Under the pieces are notes generated by a model, which was not told the DNA's origin, did not search any database, and worked only from the letters and a program-made list of their open reading frames with translations. Below, piece after piece: positions 44,654-55,324 of a DNA stretch of 64,000 bases. This DNA comes from Periconia sp. R9002 (lineage: Eukaryota; Ascomycota; Dothideomycetes; Pleosporales; Periconiaceae). Every line of letters begins with the position of its first letter. Position 1 is the stretch's first letter. The stretch spans positions 620,001-684,000 of the forward strand of contig JAMAHW010000007.1 in assembly GCA_023627715.1 (NCBI GenBank). The letters run 5' to 3'. The translations under genes were made by a program, and so were the position numbers.

Positions 44654-45701
44654 TTATGTAGGAGGGGGACGAGGAATTAGGAGGAGGATGTTGGTGAGGA
44701 AAGAGGGACGTTATGATTAGGTTTGCTTAGATGATGTTTATTCGCGTGTCGCGCGGGTCCATTTTGACAGGGTCTAATCTCGCTCGGAGACATTTACTGA
44801 TGAAACTAAACATGAAAGAACTACGTCACGACAATTCCTAATCTGATACGTGGAGCTATCGTTTAAAGAAAACTTTTGATACGCCCAATGATTTTGATAG
44901 CAGAATTGATAATCACTTTGACGAATTATGGAGTTGGATCTATGTGTATGAGGCAGTAGAGCACCGTGAACGAACAACTGTATGCTGCCAATACTTACTA
45001 GGATGCTGTCAAGGTATATACATATCGCATCAATACATATGTCTGGATGGCTACTTAATTCTGTGGCCAGCTCTGGGATTCATTTATATCGTTGAAAGAC
45101 GTAGATGCATACGTGAATTTTCCGTTGACCATATCTCAAATTCATGAATTATTAGGTAGTAGACTTTTGGTCGAGGCAAGTGAAGTACTGTGGGAATGCA
45201 AGAGTATTTGAAGTTTTCAATTTTTTCCTTGGAATTTCTATATAACTATGTTTGAGATAGTATACTGAGAGGTACCAAATCCGGTAACTGATTACTATCA
45301 TCTGAATGATGGGGTATTGAGTAAAGAATAGCACGACCGTTGCCCTTATCATCATCCTTCGTTTCCTCGTCTTCCTACCTATAGACTGGGAAAGCTTCGA
45401 TGGCACTAAATCAATCTTTCCCACGACTTTCGCATTTCTTTACGTCGTTGCCCTTCGGTGTCGTTTGGTAACCCAAACAGCAATCTCAAGATAACGTCCA
45501 GCAGTTTCTTGCTGGCCATCCTGCCCATTCTTTTTGTACACGACCACGTAACGTTTCTGCTTCGTCGTCGTCGTCGTCTTCGGGAGATGGGAAAATGATA
45601 AACGTATTGGCAGCCCTATGTGTGGAAGAACCTGACGGTACAGCAGAGGATTCTGAAGAGCAGAGGTATACGTCTTTAGCTTATGTCTATTCACTAGACT
45701 T
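44654..45701. other. Intergenic region upstream of the MME1-like gene
   Basis: It holds the promoter of the carrier and the 3' flank of PRP31 (both minus). The middle (44800-45420) is AT-rich with only short frames. Some minus-strand frames near 45440-45700 are continuations or shadows of PRP31's 3' end. No gene is seen. Confidence 0.5.
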
Positions 45702-47435
45702 TCATTCTTGCCTGCTCTTTTTAGGAAGAGGGGGGACCTTGAATCCACCAGCATCGACCTTAGTCGTATTGGTTCCAAGCTGGGTGAAAGTTCCACCCTT
45801 GAACCATCGGTCGTCCTCCGCCTTCCTCTTCCGACTCATTTCTTCACGCATCTTCGGATCTACCAACTCAAGCCCCTGCACAGGTGTAAAGGCAATACTG
45901 CTAGTTCCTGCACCGCCACCAGGTCCAGCGCCTACGCCGCCTGCGCGAAGCCCAGAACCTCGGAGTGCGGTCGAGGTGCCACCAGCACCGAAACTCTGCA
46001 GCGATGTGTTGGAGCCAAATGTCGTATCACCACCCCAGCCGGCGTTCTTCTTGGACAATTTGGCACGGGTTTTCTGGTCGATTTGGTGCGCGCGCAGACG
46101 GCCGGAGTCGTCGGCGCCTATCATACCCAAGCCCTTTGTCGTGTCGCCCGTACCATATCCGACCTCCTTCTCTTCCTTTCCAAAGGCCATGCGATTTTGC
46201 GCTTTGCGTAACTCCGTCATGGCGGTTGCTGCTTTCGATGCACGTGCCCTACGGCCACCACGCTTGCGCGACGGCTTGTCGTCAGGAGTCGGAAGGGCGC
46301 GAACACCTTTGTTGGGAGCAACCTCGCTAAGTTTATCGAGACGGCGTTCACACTCCTCTTTGAATTGTTGACCCATAGACCCGTCAGGGGCTTGGTGCAC
46401 GAGGTCAACGCGAGCCGCAAGAATGACCTTGCCAGAAATGATGCGCAGAGCGTGTTTCTTGTCAGCGACATTTTGAAGCATAGGGCTGTGGTATAGGAAC
46501 CCTTGATGACGATCACCGACATTGGTCGCCATCCCAATGACACCGGCTGCCTTTTTGGATCCCAAGGGTGCAATATTGCAGGCGGGCGTTTTAGCTAGAC
46601 CGGCAAGGCCACCGCAATGATTGATCAACTGGGCGGCAGTGAGAGAGCCGATGAGAACGGTTAGATTTGGCGCGAAGACGTTCATGCGCGATTGCACATA
46701 ATCCATCAGGATGTACTTGGCTTTATCGAGCTCGAGCATCATGGAGCACGCACCCAGCATAGCCTCGAGTTCCTCCTCAGTCAGATCGCGGCCAGCGACG
46801 TGGGCTTGTACAGCCTCAAGTTGGACGGTCAACAGAAGAGCTCCTTCGAGGATCCTGTTCAATGGAGCTCCAACTATGTTGTCGGAACTTTGTGAAATGT
46901 TTTTGAGGTTGTTCAATGGTCCGTTCTTGATGATAGCAACAGCTTTGGCGTAATCGAGGGGGTTCTTGATCAGGACTTCAAGATAGGGAAAGCGGAGTGA
47001 GTAGTAGTCACGAATGAACTTATGGACTGCCACGATTTCATCGGTGATTTGCGTAGAGAGCTCGTTCGCCTTGGTGAGTAGCTGGTATTGCGGAGAATCT
47101 TCCATAGACTCTCCGTCGGCCAGAATGTCGTCCTTTTCCATCTCATTATCGAACTCGCTAATTTGCTGCAATACAGGCTTCAACTTGGCGAGCAAGTGGA
47201 CGGCACCTCGAATACCGGTATGAGCTTTCTGGGCCTTCTTTTTTTGCTCTGCAGCATAATCTGCCTCCTCATCTGCCATATCTTCGTCTCCCTCTGCGTC
47301 AGGGGAAGAGACAGAGCCACCAAAGTCTTTCTCCAAATCCGCAAAATCGTCCTCTCCACCGCTGCCCAAACCTTGCTCTTCATCAGAGCCAAGGTCGGCA
47401 AAATCAGCCATGAGTTCCTGCTCGAGCGTCGCCAT
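45702..47435 (-). CDS. PRP31: Pre-mRNA-splicing factor Prp31 (U4/U6 snRNP)
   Basis: An intronless frame encodes 577 residues. An acidic N-terminus is followed by the NOSIC helical region (FIRDYYSLRFPYLEVLIKNP, then VGAPLNRILEGALLLTVQ). The Nop domain lies at about 225-350 (MNVFAPNLTVLIGSLTAAQL, INHCGGLAGLAKTPACNIAP, GFLYHSPMLQNVADKKHALR and ISGKVILAARVDL). The Prp31 C-terminal domain has KPSRKRGGRRARASKAATAM and ELRKAQNRMAFGKEE. By family it binds the U4 snRNA 15.5K complex and bridges U4/U6 with U5 in the tri-snRNP, in the nucleus. The start at 47435 yields the usual acidic MATLEQELMADFADL N-terminus. It is divergent from CLF1. Confidence 0.96.
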   Translation of the reverse strand: MATLEQELMADFADLGSDEEQGLGSGGEDDFADLEKDFGGSVSSPDAEGDEDMADEEADYAAEQKKKAQKAHTGIRGAVHLLAKLKPVLQQISEFDNEMEKDDILADGESMEDSPQYQLLTKANELSTQITDEIVAVHKFIRDYYSLRFPYLEVLIKNPLDYAKAVAIIKNGPLNNLKNISQSSDNIVGAPLNRILEGALLLTVQLEAVQAHVAGRDLTEEELEAMLGACSMMLELDKAKYILMDYVQSRMNVFAPNLTVLIGSLTAAQLINHCGGLAGLAKTPACNIAPLGSKKAAGVIGMATNVGDRHQGFLYHSPMLQNVADKKHALRIISGKVILAARVDLVHQAPDGSMGQQFKEECERRLDKLSEVAPNKGVRALPTPDDKPSRKRGGRRARASKAATAMTELRKAQNRMAFGKEEKEVGYGTGDTTKGLGMIGADDSGRLRAHQIDQKTRAKLSKKNAGWGGDTTFGSNTSLQSFGAGGTSTALRGSGLRAGGVGAGPGGGAGTSSIAFTPVQGLELVDPKMREEMSRKRKAEDDRWFKGGTFTQLGTNTTKVDAGGFKVPPLPKKSRQE

Positions 47436-47908
47436 GATGAAACTGGATGCCGGTAACGTTCCGCGAGGGAGGAAGAAGGGTGTTGGCTGTTTTGCGCGGT
47501 CGGAAGTTAACGCTGCGGCGACTGCGGCGGCCGGAGGATGTCCTCCTAATAAGATTTTGATTGAGTACTGAGCTCGGATTATCCAAGGCGCGCACGTACC
47601 TGTGGCCTATTATGACCGCCGATGCAGAGTTGTTGTAGTAGATGACGGTGCGGTTGAGCGGCGCGAAGGTTGAGATACTTAGGTAGGCAGTGGTGACGTT
47701 CACGTGCAGAGGTAAAGTTGTTTGGCTATGGCTTGGCGTATGGAGATATTTCCCGCCCATGCTTTTACTTCCCACTCCACATCCTTGAGACCAAACGACA
47801 ATCCGCGTTCTCCCAAATTCTCCTGTGCCGGGCTATCTGCCAGGCCGCAGCCTCCTTTGAAAACGTATATACCGCTAAAACCACCCCGATCTCACGGATA
47901 ACGCTATT
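47436..47908. promoter_or_regulatory. 473-bp divergent promoter region shared by PRP31 and CLF1
   Basis: The start codons of two spliceosome genes face away from each other across this gap, so their promoters must overlap or abut. It contains CGCGCACGTACC and TTCACGTGCAGAGG, with an E-box-like CACGTG at about 47700-47705. No TATA box is obvious. Confidence 0.65.
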
Positions 47909-49951
47909 ATGGACAGCTCACGAGGGCCCCCGAGGGTTAAGAACAAGGCGGCCGCGCCCATCCAAATCAGCGCCGAACAACTGCTCCGCGAAGCCGTCGA
48001 CCGTCAGGATGAGAAACTCAAAGCGCCCACGCAGCGCTTCTCCGACCTGGAGGAATTGCACGAGTGGCAGGGCCGAAAGCGCGCCGAGTTCGAGAAATAC
48101 GTTCGCATCAACCGGATCAACGTCAACAACTGGACGCGATATGCCGCCTTTGAGTTGGAGCAAAAGGAGTTTCGCCGCGCGAGGTCCATCTTCGAGCGCG
48201 CGCTCGATGTGGATAGCACGCAGGTGGTGCTATGGATTCGTTACATCGAGGCCGAAATGAAGAACAGGAATATCAACCATGCGAGAAACTTGTTGGACCG
48301 CGCGGTTACGATTCTTCCCCGAGTCGACAAGCTGTGGTACAAATATGTTTATATGGAGGAGACGCTCGGCAATATCGAGGGTGCACGTGCGGTTTTTGAG
48401 CGTTGGATACAGTGGGAACCCGAAGAGTCGGTGTGGTCAGCATACATCAAATTGGAGATTAGGCATGGGGAGTTCGAAAGGGCTCGCGCCATATTCGAGC
48501 GCTTCACCGTTGTCCACCCAGAGCCGAAGAATTGGATCAAATGGGCGAAATTCGAGGAGGAGAACGGCACCAGCGACCTTGTCCGCGACGTGTTTGGCAC
48601 CGCGGTGGAGACGCTTGGAGATGAATTCATGGACGAGAAATTGTTCATGGCCTATGCCAAATTTGAAGCAAAACTAAAAGAGATTGAACGCGCTCGAGCG
48701 ATTTTCAAGTTTGCTTTAGATCGCATGCCCAGATCCAAATCAGCCGCACTCCACAAAGCTTTCACACAGTTCGAAAAGCAATACGGTGATCGAGACGGTA
48801 TAGAAGACGTCATCCTCTCGAAACGAAGAGTACATTACGAGGAGCAAGTTAAAGAGAACCCCAAAAACTACGATGCATGGATAGATTTTGCACGGCTGGA
48901 AGAAACATCGGGAAACATCGATCGCATCCGAGACGTGTACGAGCGCGCCATCGCACAAATACCCCCCACGCAAGAAAAGCGACATTGGCGCCGGTACATC
49001 TACCTATGGCTATTCTATGCTATCTACGAAGAAACGATATCGCAAGACACAGAGCGCACACGGCAAATCTATCAAGAGTGCCTCAAGCTGCTACCCCACA
49101 AGCGCTTCACGTTTGCTAAAGTGTGGCTCATGGCCGCGCACTTTGAGATCCGCCAAGGCCAATTGACAGCTGCCCGCAAGCTACTGGGCCAATCCATTGG
49201 CATGTGCCCCAAAAACAAGCTGTTCAATGGGTACATCGATCTCGAGCTCAAGCTCTTCGAGTTTGGTCGCTGCCGCCAACTATACACAAAGTACATCGAG
49301 TGGAACGCAGCCAACAGCCAAACGTGGATCAAATTCGCCGAGCTCGAGCGTGGCCTTGACGACCTGGACCGCGCGCGCGCCATTTTCGAATTGGCCGTGG
49401 AGGAGCCGCAGCTTGACATGCCGGAGCTCGTCTGGAAGGCCTACATTGACTTTGAAGAGGGCGAGGGCGAATACGACCGCACGAGAGCGCTGTACGAGCG
49501 TCTGCTCCAGAAGACGAACCACGTCAAGGTATGGACGTCGTGGGCGCAGTTCGAGCTCGGCGTGCCGGATTCGGACGCACAAGACGACAACGACAACGCG
49601 CCTAGCGCGTCGGCCATTGCCCGCGCACGCGCCATCTTCACGCGTGCACACAAGCGCATGAAGGATGCCGATCTCAAGGAAGACCGCGTTGCGCTGCTCA
49701 ACGCGTGGAAGTCGTTCGAGGACGAGTGCGGGTCCGCCGAAGATGTCGCGGCCATCGACAAGCAAATGCCCCGCAAGGTCAAGAAGCGCAGGAAGCTCGA
49801 CGACGACAGCTTCGAGGAATACGTCGATTACGTGTTCCCCGCCGACGACGAGCACGCCGCCAAGCTGGCGAGGCTCATGGCAAGGAAGCAGCAGTGGAAG
49901 GTGGAGAAGGTGGCGACTACGACGCAGGAAGGAGAAAACGGCGATTCATAG
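47909..49951 (+). CDS. CLF1: Pre-mRNA-splicing factor Clf1/Syf3 (crooked-neck HAT-repeat protein)
   Basis: An intronless frame encodes 680 residues, close to yeast Clf1 (687). It is built almost entirely of HAT (half-TPR) repeats. W..Y..FE patterns recur about every 34 residues, for example [55 protein letters not shown] and [20 protein letters not shown]. The C-terminus is Lys/Arg-rich ([20 protein letters not shown]) and acidic near [10 protein letters not shown]. By family it is a scaffold of the Prp19-associated NineTeen complex, needed for tri-snRNP addition and spliceosome activation. The start is the first Met of the frame and gives the standard N-terminus with [19 protein letters not shown]. 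Confidence 0.97.
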   Translation: MDSSRGPPRVKNKAAAPIQISAEQLLREAVDRQDEKLKAPTQRFSDLEELHEWQGRKRAEFEKYVRINRINVNNWTRYAAFELEQKEFRRARSIFERALDVDSTQVVLWIRYIEAEMKNRNINHARNLLDRAVTILPRVDKLWYKYVYMEETLGNIEGARAVFERWIQWEPEESVWSAYIKLEIRHGEFERARAIFERFTVVHPEPKNWIKWAKFEEENGTSDLVRDVFGTAVETLGDEFMDEKLFMAYAKFEAKLKEIERARAIFKFALDRMPRSKSAALHKAFTQFEKQYGDRDGIEDVILSKRRVHYEEQVKENPKNYDAWIDFARLEETSGNIDRIRDVYERAIAQIPPTQEKRHWRRYIYLWLFYAIYEETISQDTERTRQIYQECLKLLPHKRFTFAKVWLMAAHFEIRQGQLTAARKLLGQSIGMCPKNKLFNGYIDLELKLFEFGRCRQLYTKYIEWNAANSQTWIKFAELERGLDDLDRARAIFELAVEEPQLDMPELVWKAYIDFEEGEGEYDRTRALYERLLQKTNHVKVWTSWAQFELGVPDSDAQDDNDNAPSASAIARARAIFTRAHKRMKDADLKEDRVALLNAWKSFEDECGSAEDVAAIDKQMPRKVKKRRKLDDDSFEEYVDYVFPADDEHAAKLARLMARKQQWKVEKVATTTQEGENGDS

Positions 49952-50977
49952 ATTTGCAGTTTTCGCTCTACTTTTCTTTCTCCTCCGTGTCTTCTAGGAG
50001 TTGGCCATGTGGTTCATTTTTCTTACAGATTGGTGGGAGCTTGTACAACACTTTGGGAAACGCTTATATAGTTCTATCATTCTATTGGAAATTCACTTCC
50101 TTTCTTGCCTCCCTATCCAGGTGGAGGACATGGGAAACAGGAAAGGCAATGACATTGATAAAGTCTTGCATAGCTTAATTCTGGGGCGAGCGTGGAAACG
50201 AGGAAAGCATGAAAGGGTTTGAGGATGATGAATATGTGCTGAGGGAAACAACGAAAAGCCACCTTGTGTCATCAATTTCATAGCCCTTCGCACTCAAATG
50301 CATGTACTGCCGCCACCCCTAACATCGGATTAACGTAGAAAACGTGATGTTTGAATCATATCTTGCCTGCTTACATGCCGTCCTTTTCGAAAATGGGCCC
50401 CTTGTGAGGCTTCCGGTCTTTTCCACATCCCTTCCATATTCTTGTCTACTACTTTTTTTCCCCTCTCTACGGCTGCCCTATGCGCACACTGTTCCTCGAC
50501 TGCCCATGCAAAAAACCCGAACTATCAAGCCAAAGAAAACAGGAGAGAGAACAACAAAAGGGGCGGCGAAATTGGGGAAGAGTGATCGATTCTGCCAACC
50601 GTGAACACAACAACTTTCACGACCGGGGTTGAAGAAAGGGTGGATAGAAACTGGTAGAACAAGTGCTGCTCGAAAGTAGTGAGAGAGAAGACCCGAAAAT
50701 AACAAAGACCCTTTTCGCATAAACTAAAGGCCGTGAAGAACTCCGGCTCCATGCAAGTGATGGAGAAACAGTCGCACGATCTCGATCAATATTGTTACAT
50801 GAACGCTGATGGAGAGCACGGGGAGGATACATATGCGAAGAAGCAAAATTTCCGTCTGGAAATAAGGTGACTGGTTTTTTTGTGGCGCATGTATCATCTG
50901 ACTTGATCGATGTTGAGGTCGAGACCAAAAAACGGCCTGCCTTTCCTTTATCAGAGTGTCAAGCGGACATACCCTGA
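49952..50977. other. Convergent intergenic region
   Basis: It holds the 3' flanks of CLF1 (+) and the Zn2Cys6 gene (-). Short frames on both strands show no domain. No gene is seen. Confidence 0.5.
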
Positions 50978-53006
50978 TTATAAAGACCTGCTCACTGTCC
51001 AGGAAAGAAGAGCCATGTCGCAAATGCGGGCAATCACCTGCTGTGAGCCGCTACGACACTCATGGCTGATGAAAGACATGGCCACACTCAGTTTGTTGAG
51101 ATCGTTTTCTGGATTTTGATCGACTGGTGCTGGAAGAGCATTAGGGAATCCACGCACTCTATTGCCTACATGCCGTGCAATGGCAATGGAATAGATGGCA
51201 TCTCGAACTTCCTGAGCAAGCAAGGCATTCCGCATCCTGGTAAGGGCGTACTCAGCCGCGTTGAGATCGCTGTCGGCAGCCACGACGAAGTCACCCAACT
51301 GTTGCCAGAATTCCAATTCAGCAGTTTTTGGTTCCGGGAGATCACTAGGATACATCAACTGATTGATCGGATTGGATGGCAGAGTTTGATTCGTCAAGAG
51401 TGCTTCCAGTATGTCGAACCTCGCTCGTACTTCTCGGAGCCAGAGATCATCGCTCTCGGCAATAGGGGCGGTACCATTTGTGGCGCTCGTGGGGGAAGAG
51501 CCGTGCTTGCATGTCTCCAAAAGATGCCAGAGTAGGCGAGCTTCTTGACTGAAGACGCCGCTCAATTCATTCGCACCTGATCTATACTTGACTGTCTCTG
51601 TGAAGAAGACAGCTTCCTCATGCAGACTCCTGTCAGCAAAAACTCGATTCAGAGCGTTGTTGTTTGTCGAAAACCACTTCGTCTCCAACATTACGTCCAA
51701 TCCTGCGCAGTAATCATTCTTGAATATGTTTGAGAATTCCTCGTCGAGCTCCGGAGGTACTGGTCCATTGCGTGGGGGCACCTTTGGAGGATTGTGGTTC
51801 GCAATTGGAAAAATGTCTGAGATTTTCAATTTATTTCCTTGAGGTACGAGTCAGTTGATGTGTTTGTTTTAGTATGGAAGGGTGTTTACCTTTGATCGGT
51901 CCTTCCGGAGCTGCGGGAGAGTATGGGCTTCCTCGTAAGGCGGGATTGAGCGCGTGCACGCCATTGTACTGCGGTTGGCTATGCATTGAGGGATCAGTAG
52001 CAGCAGCGAGGGCAGGGTCAATGGCGGAGCTGTTGAAGCTGTCGTGGTGGTGATGGCCAGGACCGGTCGCGGGTGGAGGTGGAGGGTAGCCACCAGAGGC
52101 AGCAGGTGCGTAGCCCTGGGGGACCTGTCCAGCGTAGGCAGCTGTAGTGGGAGGAGTGGTTGCGGGTACAGAGACTTGATGAGGCGCGGAATTGGGTGCT
52201 GGCTGGATTTGCGCAGGGCCGGGCTGCTGCTTGAAAATGGGATCGTAGCCCAGGCAGTCGCGTTTGCTCTTTTGGCAATTCCGGCAGACCGGGTGGGCTT
52301 CGTCGCACTAGCAAATGTGGTGGTTAGCAGACGAATTTAGACGAGGTGAGGTTGGATTAGTCTTTGGAGGTGGAATAGTTTGGATCGCTCGCTACGATGG
52401 TCGCTCGCTTGAGTCAAACCGCTGTCTCCAGCAACCCAAACTTCGCGCATCACAAGTCGCGTCTACCAATCGCGTGCCATTGAACTCCGCACTCACCTTT
52501 ATTCTCCTTTTGCGACATGTCAAGCATCCCGTTTTGGTGCGGCGCTTGATCTCCTTCTTATGGCGACCGCCGGACAGAATTCTCTGCTCGCCTGGTTGCG
52601 GCGGCAGCTGGTATCGCATTGCCAAATGCTGCGAGCCCATTCCCATCGCCTGACCAGGCGCCGCGTGGCCTGGGTGCGCATAATATTGCGGCATGCCGTG
52701 AGGTGGTGCAGCGAGTGGTGAGCCCATGGGGCCTTGTCCTGGCGGTGGTTGCGGCTGCGGCTGTCCATCCAAACGTATGGGCGGCAGGTTCAAAGGCGGC
52801 AGGGACATGGTGGAGTTTTGAGGTGAACGATAGGGCTCGGAAGCCGACTGGCCCTGGGGTGGAGGGTAGGTGTAGGTAGGCATTTGCTGCGGTGAGGGAT
52901 AGGAATTGTGCGGCGAGGGATAAGAGGGCTGTCGAGCCTGGTTTGGGTCGGCCATGGCGGAATGTGAGAGATGAGATGAAGTCAAGAGGTCGAGCGGCGT
53001 CGACAT
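50978..53006 (-). CDS. Zn(II)2Cys6 binuclear-cluster transcription factor
   Basis: Exons 53006-52497, 52307-51890 and 51837-50978 give 595 residues. The second intron has a CTGAC branch point before its AAG acceptor. A Pro/Gln/Tyr-rich N-terminal region precedes the zinc cluster, with ligands C161, C164, C171, C178, C181 and C188 (GCLTCRKRRIK, then CDEAHPVCRNCQKSKRDC). The first intron splits the cluster exactly before C171. Basic KEIKRRTKTG lies just upstream of the cluster. A Pro/Ala/His-rich linker leads to a C-terminal helical region (YCAGLDVMLETKWFSTNNNA, LHEEAVFFTETVKYRSGANE). The zinc-cluster context resembles Moc3/NosA/RosA-type regulators of development and stress, but target genes cannot be inferred. 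An internal Met at residue 18 is a possible alternative start. Confidence 0.9.
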
Positions 53007-54312
53007 GTACAGACAGATTGGCGATTACCAAAGCAGAGGCAGAGGGATCGCGGTGGTGGTGGTGATGTGGTGATGGTGGGAGTGGCCGTGGAGGCTCCGC
53101 GACGGCCTGGGGAGGACAGCGATGTGGGTGCGTGAGTGAGTGAGGATGGTATCTCGATTCCTCAAGCTTCGGACGCCAACAGGCGAGCGAAGAGGGCTTG
53201 GACCAGGGTGCGTGGGCGTGACGGCGGGCGGCCCAGAGAGATGCGAGCGAGCTAAAGCCCCCTGTTGTTCTGCCTCGGTTGCGCACCTGCAGTGCAGACC
53301 CCGTCCAGTGCAGTGCAATGCAGCGCGTGCGCAATCGAAGATGCGGAAGGAAGGATGGATGGCTGGGAAAGAGTTTGCAGGCGGCACGACGGGCAGCACA
53401 GCAACTGATGGATGGCTTGGGGAACTACGGTAGGGTACGTGACAGCAAGTCAGGTAGGGGCAGCACCGAGCAGAAAGAATGAGGAGGCGGCGGCGGCGGC
53501 GGCGATCGAGGCCGTGGAGGCTAAGCTTAAGGCGTGTGGCTGGCCGGCGCCGGCGGCGGGAGAGAGAGAGAGAGACTGGAAGGAAAAAAAGAGAAAGCGG
53601 CGGCCTGGCTGGGATGACAGCAACCTAGCAGGCGCGCGTGCAGGCGTGGAATCCGTTAGCGGTGGAGTGGACAGCACAGAAGGGCAAGGTAAATAAGGTA
53701 GGTAAAGTAAGGTAAGATACAATGCGAGGGTAGGGTAGGCGGGCGGGCGGTCTAATCAACCAACGGATCCAACGCATGGATGGATGGATGAATGCAGCAA
53801 ACACCCAACACGCTACACCTCTCGATCCCCAGGCAAGCTGAAAAGCAAAAAGGCAGAGTTCGCGGCAGACGGACGGGCAGCCAAGGAAGGGAAAGGGAAG
53901 GGGAATAAAAGTACTAAAAGTGGTCGGTCCACTGGAGCGGTTTAACAGGCCTTCGGCTTCAATACCTGCTTGTAAAAGGTTAGCTGGCCAATGCAGTCTG
54001 TCTGCACTGCAGAGTTGCAGACGCATTTGCACAGGGCGCCGCCGGGGCCAGTGCGAGCGAACAAGGATGTCGGCGTGGACGAGGGTGAGGATCAAGGAAC
54101 AAAAATGGAAGACCACCACGGGACATTTTTTTCCCCTTTGCTCGTTCGTTCTGTTCGCTCCTCACCATCCCGCTCGCTTCGTCGCTTCGTCGCTCGCTTG
54201 ACATGCTTCCGCCGCTGCACCAAAACCAACAGGAGAGAAGGCCCCAGGGCCAAGGCCATGCACAGGGAAGACGGTTGGTTTAGGTTGCAAGGACACCAAC
54301 GAACCAGCCGAG

Positions 54313-54356
54313 CAGGCGAGCAACAGGCGAGCAGCAGGCGAACGACAGGCGAGAGG
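54313..54356 (+). repeat. Four tandem 11-bp units (CAGGCGAGCAA type)
   Basis: The units CAGGCGAGCAA, CAGGCGAGCAG, CAGGCGAACGA and CAGGCGAGAGG follow each other with an exact 11-bp period. This is a noncoding minisatellite upstream of the AT island. Confidence 0.85.
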
Positions 54357-54759
54357 GCAAGGTCAAGGCTACGAACAAGCGGGTCGATGTCGACAATTAC
54401 CTACCTAGACAAGTACATCCCGTGGACGTATTGGGTCTGCATTGTAGTCGATGATGATTTCAACCCGCAACATGCTTTATCGACTAATCAATACAAACCG
54501 CCTACATGGTGCTGTGCCCACTTTTGTATGCATCCAGACGTTCCTCCGTACATGTTCAGGTGTAGACATCATCCGTCAATGGCTTCGTCTTTACTGACGA
54601 CACCTGGATGTGATGGCTGCGAATCCATGCACACATTCGACCCTCAAGGGTCGTCCCAACCCTAACGTGGCAAGTGCGCTTGTCATGAAGAAAATATTTT
54701 GCCTCTAGCCTCTACAAGCTTATACGTACCCCGCATAGAACGCGTTACTATACTTCTCT

Positions 54760-55140
54760 TTACTACTACTATTTATCTTTTAAGAATAGATAGTATAGTA
54801 AGAAATTATTTATATTTAACTAATATTTAGTTAAGTAAATAACTAAATCTAAATTATTATTATAAATTAGAATTTATAATTTTATAGTATTTATTTATAT
54901 ATTTTTTACTAATAGCTAAAGTAGTATATTTATAATTAAAAACTTTGAATTACTTTTGATAGTAAAATTTAAATATAAATAAAATATAATATTAAAAATA
55001 AATAGAAAAATTTTAAATAAATTAATTAAAAATATAAAATTTATAAAATAACTACTAATAAATAATATATAATAGTAAGTTTTATATATTTATTAAGAGT
55101 GTCTAACTTATTAATTTTACCCTTAATACTAGTTATATGT
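54760..55140. repeat. AT-rich island
   Basis: About 380 bp consist almost only of A and T (runs such as TTATATTTAACTAATATTTA) with sharp edges against DNA of roughly balanced composition. The dense TpA steps are what repeat-induced point mutation leaves behind in Pezizomycotina repeats. An origin-like or structural AT element is another reading. No protein homology is readable. Confidence 0.8.
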
Positions 55141-55144
55141 TACA

Positions 55145-55237
55145 TACTACCCCACTACTATTTCTCCCTACCCGTGCTCATACCTGGGGTAAAATAACTC
55201 TGCGACGATTCATTGTTTTATTTTACTACCCCACTAC
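55145..55237. repeat. Pair of 14-bp direct repeats with partial inverted copy
   Basis: TACTACCCCACTAC occurs at 55145-55158 and again at 55224-55237. Between them TGGGGTAAAATAA (55185-55197) is an imperfect reverse complement of TTATTTTACTACCCCA (55218-55233). This may be the remnant end of a small mobile element adjoining the AT island. Confidence 0.65.
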
Positions 55238-55324
55238 ATCACTCTGCTGTAGGGCTTCAAACTCGCATCAATCCCATCCTGCCCGGCCAGCATTGATTGC
55301 TCTGCCCGCCCCGTTGTCCAGCCA

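Larger units (their letters stand above)
53007..55324. other. 2.3-kb divergent intergenic region with simple repeats and an AT-rich island
   Basis: This lies between the divergent transcription-factor and threonine-synthase genes. From the left it holds GC-rich promoter-like DNA, a (GGC) tract near 53488-53505, a GA run near 53561-53575, four 11-bp CAGGCGAGCAA-type repeats (54313-54356), an AT-rich island (about 54760-55140) and a direct-repeat pair (55145-55158 and 55224-55237). A 224-codon frame at 53991-54665 was not accepted as a gene. Confidence 0.5.

Noticed and set aside
49280..49855. 191-codon minus-strand frame over CLF1
   Set aside because: Antisense shadow of the GC-rich CLF1 coding sequence.
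53991..54665. 224-codon plus-strand frame before the AT island
   Set aside because: It crosses the 11-bp tandem repeats, has patchwork composition and no recognisable domain; it is more likely chance openness in GC-rich DNA.
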